NCBI GenBank assembly: GCA_045804965.1
Contig: JBJMMD010000009.1
Span: 62,001 to 126,000 of the forward strand
Length of the DNA: 64,000 nucleotides
DNA from: CAVTUU01 sp045804965
GTDB taxonomy: Bacteria > Chloroflexota > Chloroflexia > Thermomicrobiales > UBA6265
Direction of reading: 5' to 3'
Shown: positions 61,594-64,000 of the stretch, piece by piece
How positions within the stretch are numbered: position 1 is the stretch's first letter
How the letters are laid out: each line of letters starts with the position of its first letter
Made by a program: the position numbers and the translations under genes
Notes under the pieces: model-generated
The model's database searches: none
Seen by the model: only the letters and a program-made list of their open reading frames with translations
What the model was told of the DNA's origin: nothing

Positions 61594-62757
61594 CTACACC
61601 GGCACGATCAGGTTCTTGAGCACCCCACCGCTGAGGGCGGCCTGCATCGCCTCGTCGAACTTCGTTAGCGGGTAGGCGTCTGCCAGCAATGGGTTCACGT
61701 CGACGGCGCCCGAGGCGAGGGCATCAATAACTTTGGGGTAGCAGAAGGGGCCGAGGTGGCTGCCGTGGATATTGAGCTCTTTGCTGTCGCCGATGATGGT
61801 CCAATTGATCGATGACGGTTCGTTCAGCACGCTGAATTCGACAAAGGTGCCGAGCTTGCGGATCATCTGCAGCCCCGGATTGATCGCCCCCGCGTTGCCG
61901 CTCGCCTCGATGTAGACATCGCAGCCATAGCCGTCCGTCAAATCGCGCACCTTCTGCACTGCGTCTTCTTGGGCAACGTCGATCGTAACGTCGGCGCCAA
62001 GCTGCTTGGCAAGATCGAGCCGGTACTGTTTCCTGTCGAGCGCGATCAATCGGCCCGGGTTGCTCAGCTTCGCGATCTGCAGCATGCAAAGTCCGATGTT
62101 GCCGACGCCGCCGATGACGACCGTGTCGCCCGATTTGATCTCACCTCGGTCAACCGCATGCCAGGCGCAGGCCATCGGTTCGATATAGGCCGCTTGGCCG
62201 TCGCTGAGCGACGCGGGAACTTGGTGCACAAGTGACTTGGCGGGGAAGAGATTGTACTTGGCCATCCCGCCGTTCAGATGGCGCTTGAACCCGAAGATAT
62301 TGTGGACCTGACACATCCAATACTGATCGTTCCGGCAAAAGCGACATTCGCCGCAGGGCACGATCTGCTCGGCCACCACGCGGTCGTCCACCGCTACGTT
62401 GTGCCGTTCGGACGCGCCCTCACCGAGAGCTACGATCCGCCCAGCGTACTCGTGACCGGCGATGCACGGTGGTTCGACGTAGCCGCTCTTGCCGCCCTCT
62501 CCCCCTCCGGCGCTCCGCGCCACCTCCCCCGACTCGGGGGCGTGCCCCCTGCCGGCGCTTTGCGCCACCTCCCCCCGCTGGGGGGAGTCTCCCCAGAAGA
62601 GCGGGCCGCCGAGCCAGCATTTCATATCGGACGCGCAAATTCCGATGGCGCCGACCTCGATCAGCATCTCACCCGGCCCCGGGTCCGGCACGGGAACTTC
62701 TTCCACCCGGTAATCCTTCGGCCCGTAGGTCACCACGGCCATCATCGTCTCAGACAT
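61594..62757 (-). CDS. Zinc-dependent dehydrogenase (MDR) with an in-frame repeat insertion
   Basis: A 387-residue medium-chain dehydrogenase. It carries C41 of the catalytic zinc site (ICASD), GHE at about 101-103, four structural zinc cysteines (about 135, 138, 141, 149) and the NAD-binding GGVGNIG. It would oxidise a sugar alcohol or secondary alcohol. Residues about 58-90, between FWGD and GYVEPP, are foreign: GEVAQSAGR then GEVARSAGG are encoded by a REP-like repeat that kept the frame. Relatives have only a few residues there. ATG 62757 follows GGGGGAG. The site is close to the active-site loop, so activity may be altered. Confidence 0.9.
   Translation of the reverse strand: MSETMMAVVTYGPKDYRVEEVPVPDPGPGEMLIEVGAIGICASDMKCWLGGPLFWGDSPQRGEVAQSAGRGHAPESGEVARSAGGGEGGKSGYVEPPCIAGHEYAGRIVALGEGASERHNVAVDDRVVAEQIVPCGECRFCRNDQYWMCQVHNIFGFKRHLNGGMAKYNLFPAKSLVHQVPASLSDGQAAYIEPMACAWHAVDRGEIKSGDTVVIGGVGNIGLCMLQIAKLSNPGRLIALDRKQYRLDLAKQLGADVTIDVAQEDAVQKVRDLTDGYGCDVYIEASGNAGAINPGLQMIRKLGTFVEFSVLNEPSSINWTIIGDSKELNIHGSHLGPFCYPKVIDALASGAVDVNPLLADAYPLTKFDEAMQAALSGGVLKNLIVPV
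62488..62586. repeat. REP-like GC-rich repeat inside the dehydrogenase gene
   Basis: Two copies of a unit reading GGGGGAGGTGGCGC with AAGCGCCGG or GAGCGCCGG ends stand next to each other. They encode the SPQRGEVAQSAGR and ESGEVARSAGG part of the dehydrogenase. The total length is about 99 bases, a multiple of 3, which explains why the gene is still open. Confidence 0.75.
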
Positions 62758-62958
62758 GATCTCCCCCATAAGCGCGCGTCAACCTGCCGGTTCATATCAT
62801 ACGGTCGTCCACCTCCGCACAAACGGGATTGCAGCACGGCTCCTGATGCTATGCTGCATAATGGAGGCTCCCGTAGCAAATGTTCACCCCTCGAGGGCGG
62901 ATGGCAGCCGATGATAGCGAGAAGCGACCGATTGGTGGCCGTTCTGAAAGGAAGCGTC

Positions 62959-64000
62959 ATGCGTCGAGAGCGCACTCGGATGCTCGGCCGGCATCGATCT
63001 CGAATGTTCGCCGCGGTCCTGCTCACGCTCGTTCTTGGCAACGGTTTCGGCGCTGCCCGCGCCGCCGTCCCCCAAACTCAGGCGACACCGGGCAGCGCCA
63101 CGCCTGCTGGCACCGTGCAAGCGAGTCCCAGCGCCCAAGCGGCGACTCCGGCGCCAGTTGCGACGCCTGTTACCGCCGCCACGCCCGCGCCGTCGCCGAC
63201 GCCGATTTCCCACGGCCAAGTCATCGCCCAGGGTCTCGCAATTCCGCCTGACGGGGCGGCCGTCTGGCGCGTCCGCGAGGTCACGCTTCCGGCTTCCGAT
63301 GAGGCGGAATCGGTAACCGACGGCTTCTCCTTCACCTTGCAAATGCAGGGTGTCGGTGTCATACGCAACGATATTACCAATAAGCGAGCTCGGCTCGAAG
63401 CCGGCGAGGCCTATTTCATGTCGGCGGATGATCCTTACACCCGGCGCGCGGAAAGCGAGCACACTTCGCGCTCCTGGATCTTCGAAGTCGTCGCCCCGAA
63501 CGCATCAACCGAAGGGCTCGAAGGCGACGTTGTCTACACAAGCGACACGATCGACAGTTGGCCGGCAGGCGTGCGCGACTTCGAGATGGTCCGCAATCTC
63601 CTCTTGCCGGGCGAAACCTCCGCTCTTCCCATTCACACCGCGCCCGCGCTGGTCATGATCACCAGCGGCTCGATTGATGTCCTCCAACCCGGCGGATCGC
63701 CCACGACCATGAACCCTCGCCAGGGCATCGTCGCCGATGATCTGACTTTGACGAACAACAGCAACGCCACCGCCACCTACGTTGTGGTCACAATCGGTCA
63801 ACGCGTGCTCGATCAACCTCAGTCCTCTTCATCGACGGAGACGCCGAGCGCGGAGACACCGAGCGCCGAGGCGACGACCGCCGCTCCCACGGCCACCGCC
63901 GCGCTCGACCCCAACGCCGACACCGATGGCGACGGGCTTACCAACCGCGACGAGCAGCAGCGCGGCACCGACCCGACCAAGGCGGACACCGATGGCGACG
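62959..64000 (+). CDS. Exported cupin-like protein with calcium-binding (TSP3-type) repeats, partial
   Basis: The first 347 codons of a gene that leaves the window. A signal peptide (about 10-36) is followed by an Ala/Thr/Pro/Ser linker (about 37-85). A double beta-barrel region (about 90-285) with LLLPGETSALPIHTAPALVM looks cupin-like but lacks a clear metal-ligand set. A Ser/Thr/Glu/Pro linker leads to DTDGDGLTNRDEQQRGTDP and a second DTDGD, the start of thrombospondin type 3 calcium repeats. ATG 62959 follows AAAGGAAG. It is divergent from the dehydrogenase. Confidence 0.85.
   Translation, partial: MRRERTRMLGRHRSRMFAAVLLTLVLGNGFGAARAAVPQTQATPGSATPAGTVQASPSAQAATPAPVATPVTAATPAPSPTPISHGQVIAQGLAIPPDGAAVWRVREVTLPASDEAESVTDGFSFTLQMQGVGVIRNDITNKRARLEAGEAYFMSADDPYTRRAESEHTSRSWIFEVVAPNASTEGLEGDVVYTSDTIDSWPAGVRDFEMVRNLLLPGETSALPIHTAPALVMITSGSIDVLQPGGSPTTMNPRQGIVADDLTLTNNSNATATYVVVTIGQRVLDQPQSSSSTETPSAETPSAEATTAAPTATAALDPNADTDGDGLTNRDEQQRGTDPTKADTDGD

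Overview
The window looks like chromosomal DNA from a high-GC, Gram-positive-type member of the Chloroflexota, most likely a Thermomicrobiales relative. This is inferred from protein style: many exported proteins carry twin-arginine signals followed by low-complexity linkers rich in A, T, P, G and Q, substrate-binding proteins are very numerous, and a sortase sits in the same window as an LPxTG-type surface protein. I found no rRNA, tRNA, CRISPR array, transposase or phage module.

Layout. 0-1 kb: end of a molybdate transport locus, with the start of modB and a modA that has lost its middle. 1.2-5.3 kb: a DUF2085 protein, a membrane protein, and a GntR/ATPase/permease operon with a clear operator palindrome. 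5.5-9 kb: a cytochrome c lipoprotein, a secreted protein coupled to a PPAT-like aminotransferase, and an AraC regulator. 9.3-12.6 kb: a DrrAB-type exporter and a BBE-like FAD oxidase. 12.8-19.5 kb: an operon for a BMP-type (nucleoside-like) ABC importer plus an orphan peptide-binding protein. 19.7-30 kb: a DUF2231-Rieske fusion, an LPxTG DUF11 surface protein, an S9 peptidase, a methyltransferase, a PQQ-like propeller, an alpha/beta hydrolase and a Tat-exported amidase. 30.3-36.8 kb: a sugar locus (GH66 glucanase, two permeases, binding protein, ROK regulator), probably for isomalto-oligosaccharides. 37-42 kb: poorly characterised genes and a VIT/VWA protein. 42.2-53.6 kb: MnmA, sortase, penicillin-binding protein, Rieske oxygenase, an ECF sigma/anti-sigma pair, a GT-C glycosyltransferase and an AbrB-type antitoxin. 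53.8-58.3 kb: a peptide ABC importer with a GrpB-family gene. 58.6-64 kb: a SelW-like gene with an in-frame UGA, an HpaI-like aldolase, a 2-hydroxyacid dehydrogenase, a frameshifted DinB gene, a zinc dehydrogenase with a repeat inserted in its coding frame, and a secreted calcium-repeat protein that runs off the end.

Most notable. At 58592-58855 a SelT/SelW/Rdx protein reads through an in-frame TGA at the U of a CxxU motif, and a short hairpin with a G in its loop lies about 22 nt after the TGA, as expected of a bacterial SECIS. This predicts a real selenoprotein that a standard gene finder would truncate. Also notable are the REP-like element inside the dehydrogenase, the internally deleted modA, and several families of intergenic palindromic repeats.
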